Part shown: in pieces, positions 10,047 to 22,435 of the stretch
How positions within the stretch are numbered: the first letter of the stretch is position 1
How the letters are laid out: each line of letters starts with the position of its first letter
Assembly: GCA_027886185.1 (NCBI GenBank)
Contig: WOAB01000619.1
Span: 1-64,000, forward strand
Direction of reading: 5' to 3'
Length of the DNA stretch: 64,000 nt
Origin: Rheum nobile
Lineage: Eukaryota; Streptophyta; Magnoliopsida; Caryophyllales; Polygonaceae
Notes under the pieces: model-generated
What the model was told of the DNA's origin: nothing
Seen by the model: the letters and a program-made list of their open reading frames with translations, nothing else
Databases searched by the model: none
Made by a program: the position numbers and the translations under genes

Positions 10047-12493
10047 TAAAAGTGTGACTATTGTGAGTGGTATACTTCTTGCATTTCCCACAACGCCATT
10101 TGCCGGAATCGCTAGCAGCCATGTATATGTATATGCCATTATCGATATGTTGGCCGCTTCCCTTGTTCTTAGCTTACTCTGGTGGCATAATGTTAACATT
10201 AGCAAGGATTTTAACTCTTGTGTATGACTCCAGGTTTTGTCAGTTTGACGTCCCACCACTACAATCATCCCCGCATGCACTAAAAAAGGATGCCTTTTGC
10301 TCCTTCAGAAAGGATGAAAATTGTTTTAGCAGCTCCAACTTGTCTTCTAGAAGCCCAACACAGCTGTAAAAGTCGGAAATCAGCCCACTCATTAGCACCT
10401 CCCTCTCTTCCATTACCACGCACTGATTGACAACGACATCATCGATTGTGAAAATCGGGGTTATGGTTGCATCCTTTGTCCAGCGCGATTGGACTTATTT
10501 GGTCGGGATCCTCTCCAAACCAAAGTTTCTAAAGATAAAAATCAGGTGACGACAAGGCAATCCACTGCGTTGGAACATCCTACAACTATATGAGCAGTCG
10601 TCATCCGTTACCAAATGTTCCACCTCCATTTCTTTTAAATCTCCTTCCTTGATGCCATATACTTTTGAACCATTGATGTTGGACATGGTGACCATGCAAC
10701 ACGAGTAGCAAGCAACACAAATCTTCTGCTGATGTTGTAAGAAAATAGACAACGTGTACACCTTAGAAGCGTGTTTCCCCAAACTCAAAGGTGCCTTCAA
10801 CTCAGGGCGTATGGTCAAACATTCGTGGTTCAGCTTTGCCTGATTGTGTCTATGACTGTCCATAGCGATATCGAAATGCATCACCAGCTCAACAAGACGG
10901 TAATATTTGTCTGTAAAGTGTCTGAAATAGTTGTTCATGGAATCGAAAATGGATTTCGTCCTAACCGAACCACCAAACATGATGTCTCTAAAGTAAGTTG
11001 GGATCAAGTAGTGGCGAATAACAATCATGTCGTCGAACCACCTCCGATTTAGCAATGGGTATTCGTTTAACAAGGTCATCCATCGCGACTCGAACTCTTC
11101 CGTTTACAGATCATGGCTCCAAATGATGTTGTTGAACTTGTTGCAAAACACACACCCTACGGTAGTATCGTATTTCGTCTTTCCAGGTACTTTTCTCATG
11201 ATATGCCAAATGCAAAGTTGATGGCGAGATCATGGGAAAACTTGCTCAATCGCACCCATCATGGACATGTCTTGGTCTATCACAATAATATTAGGCTCGT
11301 GTATCATAGCTTCCTTTAATTTTTCCAACATCCACACGTACGACCCGAAATCCTCTTTGAATATTATTCTAGCAACAAACGTATCACTCGTCTTGTGGTG
11401 ATCCAGCCCGGTGTAGATCAGATTGTACTTGTATAGTGTTGATGAATAAGAAATCAATAGCTAGAAAACATGTTGACGTGGCTAAAAACTTGGTTCATAA
11501 ACATTGGTCTGAAGGTTCAAAAGAAGTACGTATCATGTTCATTAATAATAAAATGACAAGAGTAACAACTAATAGTGTGATGATAAGGTTCATGAATACA
11601 AGTTGTATGTTCATACAAAAGTCGAACAGGTTCATTTACAAATAAGAATTACAGAATGAAATAAAAAATACAAGGCGAGGGACCAACAAACAAAAGTGTA
11701 CAAATTAACCTATTGGTGCGGTAGGTTGCATCAAATTATACAACATCATCGAAGAGGGAAAAGTTCTTGTGTGAGACGGGATCACACCAAAACAACCGGG
11801 TTAAGCGGTCCATCGAATCGATGTCGTAATCAAAGAAAAACGTAGACGATGGCTCCTTTCTATTTGAAAATTTTGGTAATCGTCATTTGCGCATCGGAGA
11901 CGCCTATATAAGCCAACAATCTCCTTGGTAGTTCTTGAAATCAACGGAAGAAGCACCAACATGTGAGTAGCCGCCGACAATCTCCTTGAATATGCGATGG
12001 CACCTCACCGAACCGATGCTTGCTTTTTCGCAATTCATAACAAACTTCTTGTGCCCCGCATCCATCTTCCTACTCATCTTCATAAACTTCCTATAGCTAT
12101 CGGCGACGAGTTTGTGAGCGTGACATTCTTCGAAAGTACTACTTTGTAACCCAAGCTGTCAACGAATGGTGAACTTGGTCTTAGAACCGACCATATTCGA
12201 CACCCTTGTTTGGAGACGTTTGTTGTTTTTTCCTTGCTTGAAACATTCCCTGCTGTATAGCCGATACTTCAACACAACCATCGTGTCTTTTTTGTGCAAA
12301 CATCCATTTCGAACGTCAAATATGCATTCAAACGCATATTTCTTGTAAAGTGCAACCCCTTCACCTACCGTACTAAACTGCATCCTTACGATGGTTTGAC
12401 ATCATCGGGGCAAACTAGAACATAGTAAATCGAACCCCTTTGAGATAAACGAGCCTCCTAGTGAGCACTTGAATCACCCTCATCTAATGGCAT
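10047..12493 (-). pseudogene. FAR1-related MULE transposase of MULE1 (left copy)
   Basis: Read on minus. Possible start at 12493, then PDDVKPS and MQFSTVGEGVALYKKYAF, the FAR1 DNA-binding domain. After broken sequence comes the block LFDDVV-FDATYRTNR, an intron (about 11420-11700), then the DDE transposase part YTGLDHHKTSD and IVIDQDMSMMGAIEQVFP. It continues at 11079 with NEYPLLNRRWFDDM and ends with a SWIM zinc finger (CSYSCRMFQRSGLPCRHLIF) and a degraded knuckle CGKCKKYTTHNS. Stops (for example TAA after IPTK) and frame breaks make it inactive. A domesticated FRS gene is possible, but the MULE setting favours a transposase. Confidence 0.78.
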
Positions 12494-13377
12494 GTCATCG
12501 GAACTGGGACAACTAGAGGCATGAGATAGATCACAACTATGTGCAATATAGGCAGATGAAGACACTGGTAGCAAGAGACATGGTATTAGTAATAGGCTCA
12601 TAAGGGAATGATATCAAGTTCATATGGCATAAACAATAGGTTCATAAGTTTAGAACAGTTATATTGTACTACTTCTCTGCATTTAACACGAATGGAACCA
12701 CTGGCACAACCAAGCACAAGACAAAGGATGTAGAAAGAACAAAGGAAACAACACAAAAAATAGACAAGGCATGAACAATTTGAAGAACAACACTAGAAAA
12801 CGATTAATAAAGCAACCAATGACAAAAGACCTAATTTTTTCCAAATGTGCACCAAACTGATTATGGACAAATGAAAAAGAGGTATTCGGTGCGAAATCTA
12901 AATGAGGAATCAACACAAACAAAGAACACCAACATTACACAGAAGAAGGAACAATTAAAACAAGCAAAAAGCAAACACGAACAAGCTAGGGAAAATCGAT
13001 ATTGTACTTACTCGAATCCATGTCGGTTCAGAGAATCAAAGCGTGTAATGCAACAAAAATCACAGATTGTGTCTTACTCAATGGAATCGAGCAAGGAATC
13101 AAGATAAAAAGCAAGGAAAAATAGTGAAATGATTCTCTATAACAATGGTGATTTTTGGAGCACAATCGCCAGGTCAAGAGAGCGAAGAAGCGGAGAGGGA
13201 AGGAATGAAGCGTGAAATAAAGATTTTGCCCCTCCGTTTCCATCCTGTAGCAAAAACATTTTGGCACTTGTGGACCGCATGATGAAGCGCATTGGACGGC
13301 CCAGATCTGATCTGCATGTTGCACAATAGAGATGCTCCGCATCTGATTGATCCCAATTCTATTAAGAAGAATAATAA
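12494..13377. other. Upstream flank of the MULE1 FAR1 gene
   Basis: No gene can be supported. AT-rich, with three GGTTCAT or GGCTCAT words near 12593-12640 and polypurine runs near 12940-12990. It probably contains the promoter and leader of the minus-strand transposase. Confidence 0.5.
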
Positions 13378-14068
13378 TGTAACACCCCTAAATTACCTTA
13401 GGAATATTACCGCTAGTGACCTCGGATCACATATCCAAGATCACCCAAGGCTTTATAGTATTCATCGCAAATATATAAAATACAACGAACAATATAATCC
13501 AATCCAAAACTGTCTTACATACGACGTTGCTAATTATGGCAACTTAATAATGTATCAAAGTAATAGCGGAATGTCAAACACCAAAAGAAAACAAATGCCT
13601 TCAATGTCGTCTTCCCTCGTCTTCAACTTGGGAAGCTTTACCAGTAGTGCCGTATAAGATGGATGACACCAACCAACCATGCAAGGAAAGAGAAAGGTTC
13701 GTTAGTCTAATGAAGGACTAAACAAGGGCTCAAACGGAATGGTTCTATGTGATTGTATCCAGTTACTATCACTGTCTCTTGAATAATAGTCGGTAGACGA
13801 TACATAACTCGGATACTCTCACAAAAACGAAAGAATGAGGTATGCACCAAGAGAAGACTCCAAAATATTGAGTCTTATAGGAATTATGAATGTTTGTTTG
13901 GTAACATTATATTTATCACACAAAGTTTGATAAACGACTACTTGAATATTTGGGTCCTCGACCAACCTCACTACATAATGCGAATCCATATTGGAAAAGG
14001 GGACTTACTTTAAACAAGAGTCTATGCGGGTTCTACGTTGTACTTCTCACACGAGGGTATATTAATTA
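13378..14068 (-). mobile_element. LTR fragment X2 of the chromovirus family
   Basis: Starts TGTAACACCCC at 13378, the opposite LTR terminus to that of X1. It matches the start of X3 (cagtgacctc-like block, cacccaaggcttta, then ccaaccatgcaagg, one AAGACTC...GAGTCTT hairpin and ccaacctcac). The match ends at about 14068 after tatattaatta, where MULE2 begins. No primer site abuts 13378, so this is an outer edge or solo LTR. Noncoding. Confidence 0.75.
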
Positions 14069-17000
14069 GGCGTAATGGAAAAAGTACCGAATTTCTGATA
14101 GCTCCTTGCAAAAGACCCTTAGTTTAAAAAGAATGGCAAAAGTACCAACTTTTTGTACTTTTTTGGGTATTTTTGCTATAGATAGAGTATGATTTTATCT
14201 TTTGTTTTAAATCAAAATATCCTTAAAAGTTGACAAATCTTTTCTCCAAAAAGATAAAAGAAATTCCTAATCTCTCCTTAATCTTCCTCTCTCCCAGTGG
14301 CAGCCCCGTCCCATCACCTGCTATGGCCTCCAAGCTATGACAATCAACTGTACGGTAGAAAAATTGGCAGGCAAGTTTCCCTCCAAAAGAAAAGTAATCT
14401 CCTTCCTTCAACCCTTAATCCCTCCACTGTAACATTCACTCTGCCTGATAAACGTTCCCAGAAAGTTCCTGATGAACTTCAAAGCGACCTGACAAAGTTC
14501 CTAACATTTACTCCACCTTCTTGAGATAGTTCGCACCTGACGCCCTCCATTAAAGCTTGAATGGATAAGTAAATTTTGCTGACAAACATTCGTTTTTCCC
14601 CTCTGTTTTTTTCCTTTTTTTTTTCCTTTGATAGAAACTCTTTGTTTTTTACTTAGAATAGTGAGAAGTTCAAAACCTTGTTTATTTGTAGGTACTAAAG
14701 TAGTATACGTGAAGTTCATAAGTGGTGGAGAATGGAAAGCCCAATGGCAAAGGTGGTTGTACGAGGGTGATAGAACAGTGAAAGCCATGTTGATTTCCTA
14801 TGACATGGACTTGGCTAAACTGCGGAGGAAATGGATTGAAAAGAACCCATTTGATGAAGATAATTTCTTTATGCAGATGCAATACGTTTATCCAAATAAA
14901 CCTGAACTTCCACCGATCGTTTTAAATGATGACGACGATTTGGCGGCGTTCAAGTTCTTGAACAATTGTGGAGAAAATGCATCAGAGTGGAAGATTGAGT
15001 TGTACACCAACCTCCTAAGGAAGGAAGAGAATCGAAGTTAAAGGGTTGGACATCATACTCTTCCTTTTCCAACAGCTCCACCACCCACTCAGAGCCAAGA
15101 CAATAAAGACTTTTTCAGGTCGGTTTTTTACGAAAGTCAGAGTAGAAGACACCGATGTCAGGTCAGTAGATGAAATTATTGAAGCTGACAACGAAGCAAA
15201 GTTAAGAAGATTAAATAGGGAAGAAGTAAGGGGAAAAAACAAGAGAAAGTGTCCCATGATACTGGAAAACATTATATCAGTGAGCAGCGATGATGAGGAC
15301 ATTCAAGTTGCTTCATCAAGAAACAAAGGAAAGGAGAAAATGACTGATTATGCCAATTGTGGAGATTCTTTGGAAGATGAAACAAGAGATGGTTTTGATT
15401 ATGGGGGCTTTTATCAATCAGGTGATGATGCTCCTGGTGATGGTGGTGATGGTTTAGGGTATGCTTCAGGTGATGATGTATTTTATTTTGGTCTTGATGA
15501 TGTATGGGATGAAATAAATGGCAATCATGGAACATGCAACGAGGAGAAAATAGAGGAGGACCAAGAAGAGTTTGATGTTGATGAAGACATGCTTAGAGAG
15601 ATTGAAAAGAGGTACTATCCAGCGGAGAGGGACATGCAACGCATGTTAGTTGAAGATGAGGATACAAGTGAAAACAAGTCTTCATATCGAACAATGAAGG
15701 TTGGTTAGTTATTCAATTCTAATGAGGAGTTCAAAGCCGCATTCTTTTCCCTGTCAATGGAAAATTTCTATGAGGTGCGTGTGAAGAGGTCCGAGAAGTC
15801 CTCTTATGATGTTGAGTGTATTGACGACAAATGCACCTTCCTTTGTCATGGCTCAGTGTATTACAAAACTTCCTTGTTTAAGGTGTGAGAATATGTGGCG
15901 GATCATACCTGTGGCATGAGAGTAAAGCACAATCATCACAGAGGAGCAACTTCTCGCCTTATTACCGATAAAATACTTCACAAGTATGTTTTCCTTGCCT
16001 TTCATTAGTTTTTCTTCTCAAAGGCCAATATCAATGCATTTATACATTCACTTCGTGTCATCTCAGGTTTTTAAACGGCCGTAAAGGCCTCCATGCTACA
16101 GAGATTCAGGATTTCATGTTAGAGCTTGGAATAAGGACAAGCTACTACAAAGCCAATCGAGCACGACTCTTCGCCCAATATATGGAACATGGTACAGCTG
16201 AGGAAAGCTATACTGCCATGTACTCTTACATGCACATGTTAGAGAAATCAAATCCTAGAACATACACGAGAATAGTCAGAGATGTTAACCAACGCTTCAA
16301 GTATGTCTTCTGGACTTTAGGACAATGGATAAGGGCAGCGCCACATCTTAAAAAGGTTAGTACAACGACATTAATTTCAGGGCGTATGCTGTCATTGTCA
16401 GGCCATATATTTGAATTGTCAAGACAAAAACCTATATGACTGCATGTGTGACGAACAGACCAAACATCATAAGTCGAGACTTATGTTGTTGTTTTCAGAG
16501 CATTTTTGAACTTTTTCAGGCCAGTATTTTACAATATAGTTTCGCGTATGTAGGTAATATCAGTTGATGGCACTCACTTGAATGCCTTGTTCAAGGGCAT
16601 ACTTCTCCTGGCCACGGCTCAAGATGGAAACGGCCAAATATATCCACTTGATATTGCCGTTGTTAACAGTGAGAACGACGATGCGTGGTCCTTTTTCTTC
16701 AGTGAATTGAAGGTTGTTGTTCCAGATCATCTCGAGGTGTATTTTGTGTCTGACTGTCATGTTAGCATTGGGAAGGCTCTAAGAAATAGCTATTATTTCG
16801 CCAAGCATGGGTTTTGCATTTATCACATCTACCAAAACTTCAAGAGGAAGTTTGGCAGGCAAGACCTATTCGGCGTCTTCAAAAAAGTTGTGAACGCTTA
16901 CACTGTAGCTGAGTTCAATTATCAGTTTGCTCAACTCACAGCTGCATCTCCAAATATTGGTCAATATATCAAAAAAGCTGGAGTTAAAAACTGGGCGAGG

Positions 17001-17414
17001 GCGCATTTTCATGGGAACAAGTTTAACATCACGACGAGCAACAACGTTGAGTGTCTTAATGGCCTATGGAAAACCCAGCGTCAGTGGCCTATTCTTGCCC
17101 TATTTGATGCCATTCTGGAGACCATTTCTAAATGGTTTTGTGAAAGAAGGGAAACAACTTCGAAATGGGACCAAGTTTTGTCACCCTCTGTGTACACTGG
17201 TAGAAGTGAACTACATAAGGTCAACTAAGATGAGTGTTCGAAGACTTAGCCAGTTTGAATGAGAGGTTATGCAAAGAACTATTAGATACTTTGTGAACCT
17301 TAATGCTCATACATGTGAGTGTAACATGTTCCAGATTGATAAAGTTCCATGTGCTCATGCCATAGCGGTTGCAAGTGATAGAGGAGTGCCACTGACTAAT
17401 CTCGTCCATCCCAT
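14069..17414 (+). mobile_element. MULE2 (MuDR-like), 5' part inside the left arm
   Basis: Begins near ggaaaaagtaccgaatt after X2 and contains the transposase gene. The element continues through the spacer to 19089 and then, beyond the 38-kb insertion, at 57207-60911. No matching terminal inverted repeat was found, because the far end was lost to LTR X3. Confidence 0.7.
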
Positions 17415-17679
17415 GTTCAAGAATGAGTTCATGAGATAAGTGTACAAGGAAACTGTGCATCTTGTTCCTCCAAAAAACTGATGGTTAGTTCCTGAAGCTG
17501 TGTCATCCATCAGATGCTTTGCACCACATGTAAAACGTCCTCTTGGAAGACCACGTATTAACCGATATAGGGCGACGTGGGAGACAAACTATTCTAGGAA
17601 GAGGCGGTGTTCTTATTGCGGCATCCTAGGACACACCAAGCAGTACTGTAGGAGGAGAAGGACTAACAAAGGATTCTAG
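14628..17679 (+). pseudogene. MuDR-like MULE transposase (MULE2), near complete but mutated
   Basis: Domains in order: PB1-like N-terminal domain (VYVKFISGGEWKAQWQ, 14700-15041); acidic linker with DDE-rich stretches (15046-15708); MuDR DNA-binding zinc domain near 15720-15985 (CIDDKCTF, DHTCGMRVKHNH); then the DDE catalytic region. Introns at about 15985-16066 and 16356-16553 have GT...AG ends. Catalytic residues are visible: Asp in SVDGTHLNAL, Asp in FVSDCH, the C...H pair in HGFCIYHIYQNF, and Glu in NNVECLNG. The SWIM finger CECNMF...CAHAIA follows at 17310-17370, then a CCHC knuckle CSYCGILGHTKQYC. Stops near 15041, 15706, 15886, 17260, 17437 and 17480 disable it. Confidence 0.82.
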
Positions 17680-19089
17680 GAAGAGGCTGGGTTAGCTTTC
17701 TTTTGTTTAAAACTGTCACCTTGTTGGTGTTTTTTGGGGGTTTATGATGGTAAACCTCGTCGCGTAAGTATGGTTTAAGTCTGTTGTTATTGGGTGCTTG
17801 AAAAGATGTATGGTTTAAGTCTCTATAGTCTTAAACCATACCTCTTTTTGTTAGGGTTCCCCTTTTGGCTCGGTTATAAACTTGATAATTTCAATCTTTC
17901 CTTAACATTTGCTCGTTTATCTTCTTATTTTTGTAAAACTCACATAAACGCCATGTAAAACTCAAAATCGCCTTGTAAAACTACGTATATGTCCTGACGT
18001 TGTCTTCTACGTGAATACTGCTTTGCATTTAAAGACCGTAAAAGTAAAATATGCCCTGTAAAACAGCAATACGACCTGAAATACAACACATACGCCCTAA
18101 CATAAATGAAATAAGCCCTGAAAAACAATATGTATCTTAGAACTTACCTCCCTAAAAGAATAAAACATGGTATGACATATTGTGAATGTGCATTTTTGGG
18201 TGAGATCATTTAAGGGAAAAAGTTATGTTATCATGGTGGTTGAGAGGATTTAAGTGTATCAAGTAATAAGTGTTTACAAATTCGATGTTGTTATGTTATC
18301 ATGGTATCTCCTGATTATATGTTCCTGCGTTATGAAAAAGTTACATTTGTCCTGAAAATTCTGGAATATGGTCAAAACTTATAAATGTTGTTGAAATAAC
18401 TGGAATATGGTCAAATCTTCAAGTGGACAAAATGATTCATACTTCTTAATATTCGAAAACAACACATAACATTACTGGTATTGACTTTCCTTGACAAAGG
18501 AACAACATTAAAAGTGTATCAAGTAATAAGTGTTGACATATTCAATGTTGTTATTGCTCTGAAATATAACAGCGTTTGTCCTGAAAACATGTTCATGCGT
18601 TATGAAAACATTACAACTATCCTGAAAACGCATGAACATGGTCAAAACTCATAAACGCAGGAATATGGACAAAGGATCATACTTCTTAATATTCGAAAAC
18701 AACACATAACTTACAAACTTCCCTTTGCATGACAAAGTTTCCATGGAAATTAATAAGTACACACCCAAACACAAAAGAAAAAACATTAAAACTACTAAGG
18801 AACAACATTAAAACTATAGGAATAACCCTTTCCACACTCATACATCACGACATCCCGACGGGCATCACTGGGGCAACACGGCATCGCTTTCATCACGAAC
18901 CACGTAGACTTTGACTTCGGCAATCTTCTCATCGAGGCAGACGAGATCTGCAACGTCATCGTCTGTCTGCAGTGGTTGAAGGTACCGCTACCCGGAGTCT
19001 GAGACCTGTTCAAAAAAAATCGACTTACTACTTGTATACCTAGACATCCCGATGATCATCCCATGTAAGGACCAAATCTCCATCTTGTT
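17415..19089. other. Spacer of the inverted repeat: MULE2 transposase 3' end and downstream DNA
   Basis: This 1.7-kb single-copy centre holds the last transposase codons (zinc knuckle, stop at 17677-17679) followed by about 1.4 kb without a gene. The noncoding part is AT-rich and carries many degenerate CCTGA-type words (for example gtcctga, gccctga, gacctga) together with the recurring phrase gaatatggtc. Its last 939 bases occur again at 57207-58145. Confidence 0.85.
18151..19089 (+). repeat. Direct repeat copy 1, flanking the 38-kb inverted insertion
   Basis: Begins cctaaaagaataaaac and matches 57207-58145 in the same orientation at a constant offset of 39056, with only a few substitutions and no indel seen. 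At 19089/19090 the sequence jumps to the right arm of the inverted repeat, whereas copy 2 continues into further MULE2 DNA. The two copies therefore bracket 19090-57206 like a very long target-site duplication. No coding potential beyond chance ORFs. Confidence 0.92.
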
Positions 19090-22000
19090 ATGGGATGGAC
19101 GAGATTAGTCAATGGCACTCCTCTATCACTTGCAACCGCTATGGCATGAGCACATGGAACTTTATCAATCTGGAACATGTTACACTCACATGTACGAGCA
19201 TTAAGGTTCACAGAGTATCTGATAGTTCTTTGCATAACCTCTCATTCAAACTGGCTAAGTCTTCGAACACTCATCTTAGTTGACCTTATGTAGTTCACTT
19301 CTACTAGTGTACACAGAGGGTGACAAAACTTGGTCCCATTTCGAAGTTGTTTCCCTTCTTTCACAAAACCATTTAGAAATGGTCTCCAGAATGGCATCAA
19401 ATAGGGCAAGAATAGGCCACTGACGCTGGGTTTTCCATAGGCCATTAAGACACTCAACGTTGTTGCTCGTCATGATGTTAAACTTGTTCCCATGAAAATG
19501 CGCCCTCGCCCAGTTTTTAACTCAAGCTTTTTTGATATATTGACCAATATTTGGAGATGCAGCTGTGAGTTGAGCAAATTGATAATTGAACTCAGCTACA
19601 GTGTAAGCGTTCACAACTTTTTTGAAGACGTCGAATAGGTCTTGCCTGCCAAACTTCCTCTTGAAGTTTTGGTAGATGTGATAAATGCAAAACCCATGCT
19701 TGGCGAAATAATAGCTATTTCTTAGAGCCTTCCCAATGCTAACATGACAGTCAGACACAAAATACACATCGAGATGATCTGGAACAACAACCTTCAATTC
19801 ACTGAAGAAAAAGGACCACGCATCGTCGTTCTCACTGTTAACAACGGCAATATCAAGTGGATATATTTGGCCGTTTCCATCTTGAGCCGTGGCCAGGAGA
19901 AGTATGCCCTTGAACAAGGCATTCAAGTGAGTGCCATCAACTGATATTACCTACATACGCGAAACTATATTGTAAAATACTGGCCTGAAAAAGTTCAAAA
20001 ATGCTCTGAAAACAACAACATAAGTCTCGACTTATGATGTTTGGTCTGTTCGTCACACATGCAGTCATATAGGTTTTTGTCTTGACAATTCAAATATATG
20101 GCCTGACAATGACAGCATACGCCCTGAAATTAATGTCATTGTACTAACCTTTTTAAGATGTGGCACTGCCCTTATCCATTGTCCTAAAGTCCAGAAGACA
20201 TACTTGAAGCGTTAGTTAACATCTCTGACTATTCTCGTGTTTTTTCCAGGATTTGATTTCTCTAACATGTGCATGTAAGAGTACATGGCAGTATAGCTTT
20301 CCTCAGCTGTACCATGTTCCATATATTGGGCGAAGAGTCGTGCTCGATTGGCTTTGTAGTAGCTTGTCCTTATTCCAAGCTCTAACATGAAATCCTGAAT
20401 CTCTGTAGCATGGAGGCCTTTACGGCCGTTTAAAAACCTGAGATGACACGAAGTGAATGTATAAATGCATTGATATTGGCCTTTGAGAAGAAAAACTAAT
20501 GAAAGGCAAGGAAAACATACTTGTGAAGTATTTTATCGGTAATCAGGCGAGAAGTTGCTCCTCTGTGATGATTGTGCTTTACTCTCATGCCACAGGTATG
20601 ATCCGCCACATATTCTCACACCTTAAACAAGGATGTTTTGTAATACACTGAGCCATGACAAAGGAAGGTGCATTTGTCGTCAATACACTCAACATCATAA
20701 GAGGACTTCTCGGACCTCTTCACACGCACCTCATAGAAATTTTCCATTGACAGGGAAAAGAATGTGGCTTTGAACTCCTAATTAGAATTGAATAACTAAC
20801 CAACCTTCATTGTTCGATATGAAGACTTGTTTTCACTTGTACCCTCATCTTCAACTAACATGCGTTGCATGTCCCTCTCCGCTGGATAGTACCTCTTTTC
20901 AATCTCTCTAAGCATGTCTTCATCAACATCAAACTCTTCTTGGTCCTCCTCTATTTTCTCCTCGTTGCATGTTCCATGATTGCCATTTATTTCATCCCAT
21001 ACATCATCAAGACCAAAATAAAATACATCATCACCTGAAGCATACCCTAAACCATCACCACCATCACCAGGAGCATCATCACCTGATTGATAAAAGCCCC
21101 CATAATCAAAACCATCTCTTGTTTCATCTTCCAAAGAATCTCCACAATTGGCATAATCAGTCATTTTGTCCTTTCCTTTGTTTCTTGATGAAGCAACTTG
21201 AATGTCCTCATCATCGCTGCTCACTGATATAATGTTTTCCAGTATCATGGGACACTTTCTCTTGTTTTTTCCCCTTACTTCTTCCCTATTTAATCTTCTT
21301 AACTTTGCTTCGTTGTCATCTTCAATAATTTCATCTACTGACCTGACATCGGTGTCTTCTACTCTGACTTTCGTAAAAAACCGACCTGAAAAAGTCTTTA
21401 TTGTCTTGGCTCTGAGTGGGTGGTGGAGCTGTTGGAAAAGGAAGAGTATGATGTCCAACCCTTTAACTTCGATTCTCTTCCTTCCTTAGGAGGTTGGTGT
21501 ACAACTCAATCTTCCACTCTGATGCATTTTCTCCACAATTGTTCAAGAACTTGAACGCCGCCAAATCGTCGTCATCATTTAAAACGATCGGTGGAAGTTC
21601 AAGTTTATTTGGATAAACGTATTGCATCTGCATAAAGAAATTATCTTCATCAAATGGGTTCTTTTCAATCCATTTCCTCCGCAGTGTAGCCAAGTCCATG
21701 TCATAGGAAATCAACATGGCTTTCACTGTTCTATCACCCTCGTACAACCACCTTTGCCATTGGGCTTTCCATTCTCCACCACTTATGAACTTCACGTATA
21801 CTACTTTAGTACCTATAAATAAACAAGGTTTTGAACTTCTCACTATTCTAAGTAAAAAACAAAGAGTTTCTATCAAAGGAAAAAAAAAAGGAAAAAACAG
21901 AGGGGAAAAACGAATGTTTGTCAGCAAAATTTACTTACCCATTCAAGCTTTAATGGAGGGCGTCAGGTGCGAACTATCTCAAGAAGGTGGAGTAAATGTT

Positions 22001-22435
22001 AAGAACTTTGTCAGGTCGCTTTGAAGTTCATCAGGAACTTTCTGGGAACGTTGTCAGGCAGAGTGAATGTTACAGTGGAGGGATTAAGGGTTGAAGGAAG
22101 GAGATTACTTTTCTTTTGGAGGGAAACTTGCCCGCCAATTTTTCTACCGTACAGTTGATTGTCATAGCTTGGAGGCCATAGCAGGTGATGGGACGGGGCT
22201 GCCACTGGGAGAGAGGAAGATTAAGGAGAGATTAGGAATTTCTTTTATCTTTTTGGAGAAAAGATTTGTCAACTTTTAAGGATATTTTGATTTAAAACAA
22301 AAGATAAAATCATACTCTATCTATAGCAAAAATACCCAAAAAAGTACAAAAAGTTGGTACTTTTGCCATTCTTTTTAAACTAAGGGTTTTTTGCAAGGAG
22401 CTATCAGAAATTCGGTACTTTTTCCATTACGCCTA
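19090..22435 (-). mobile_element. MULE2 5' part, mirror copy in the right arm
   Basis: Inverted copy of 14069-17414. The transposase lies on the minus strand from about 21876 down to 19090, where the insertion junction cuts it inside the SWIM region, so the zinc knuckle is missing here. The acidic ORF at 20796-21458 differs from its partner by three residues. Catalytic DDE blocks are at 19440-19930. Same decay pattern as the left copy, plus a few private substitutions. Confidence 0.85.

Larger units (their letters stand above)
7094..13377. mobile_element. MULE1: FAR1-type transposon with a Ulp1-like gene (left copy)
   Basis: A 6.3-kb block between two chromovirus LTR edges. It contains a Ulp1-like protease gene on + (7227-8874) and a FAR1-like transposase gene on - (10047-12493), convergent, with long noncoding DNA between and around them. 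Ulp1-like genes carried by plant Mutator-like elements are well known (Kaonashi and CUMULE types). I did not find clear terminal inverted repeats, so exact ends are uncertain. The word GGTTCAT is scattered through introns and spacers. The right copy is 23125-29274. Confidence 0.75.
1..17414. repeat. Left arm of a giant inverted repeat
   Basis: Read on the opposite strand, this segment matches 19090-36371. Paired coordinates sum to 36504 near the centre and step down to about 36367 further out, because of small indels. Inner edge: 17414 pairs with 19090, and the next bases differ. Base 1 pairs with 36371, so the window edge, not a breakpoint, ends this arm. Divergence by eye is about 0.6% in the element A LTR and close to 1% in coding parts. 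The arms carry different nonsense mutations and indels, so they are separate loci or alleles and not one read folded on itself. Confidence 0.95.

Noticed and set aside
13293..13657. 121-codon ORF across the MULE1/X2 border (twin at 22845-23210)
   Set aside because: It crosses the LTR boundary at 13378 and has no domain; chance frame.
20969..21232. Histidine-rich ORF (and its twin at 15272-15535) resembling a metal-binding protein
   Set aside because: It is the antisense of the Asp/Gly-rich acidic linker of the MULE2 transposase.
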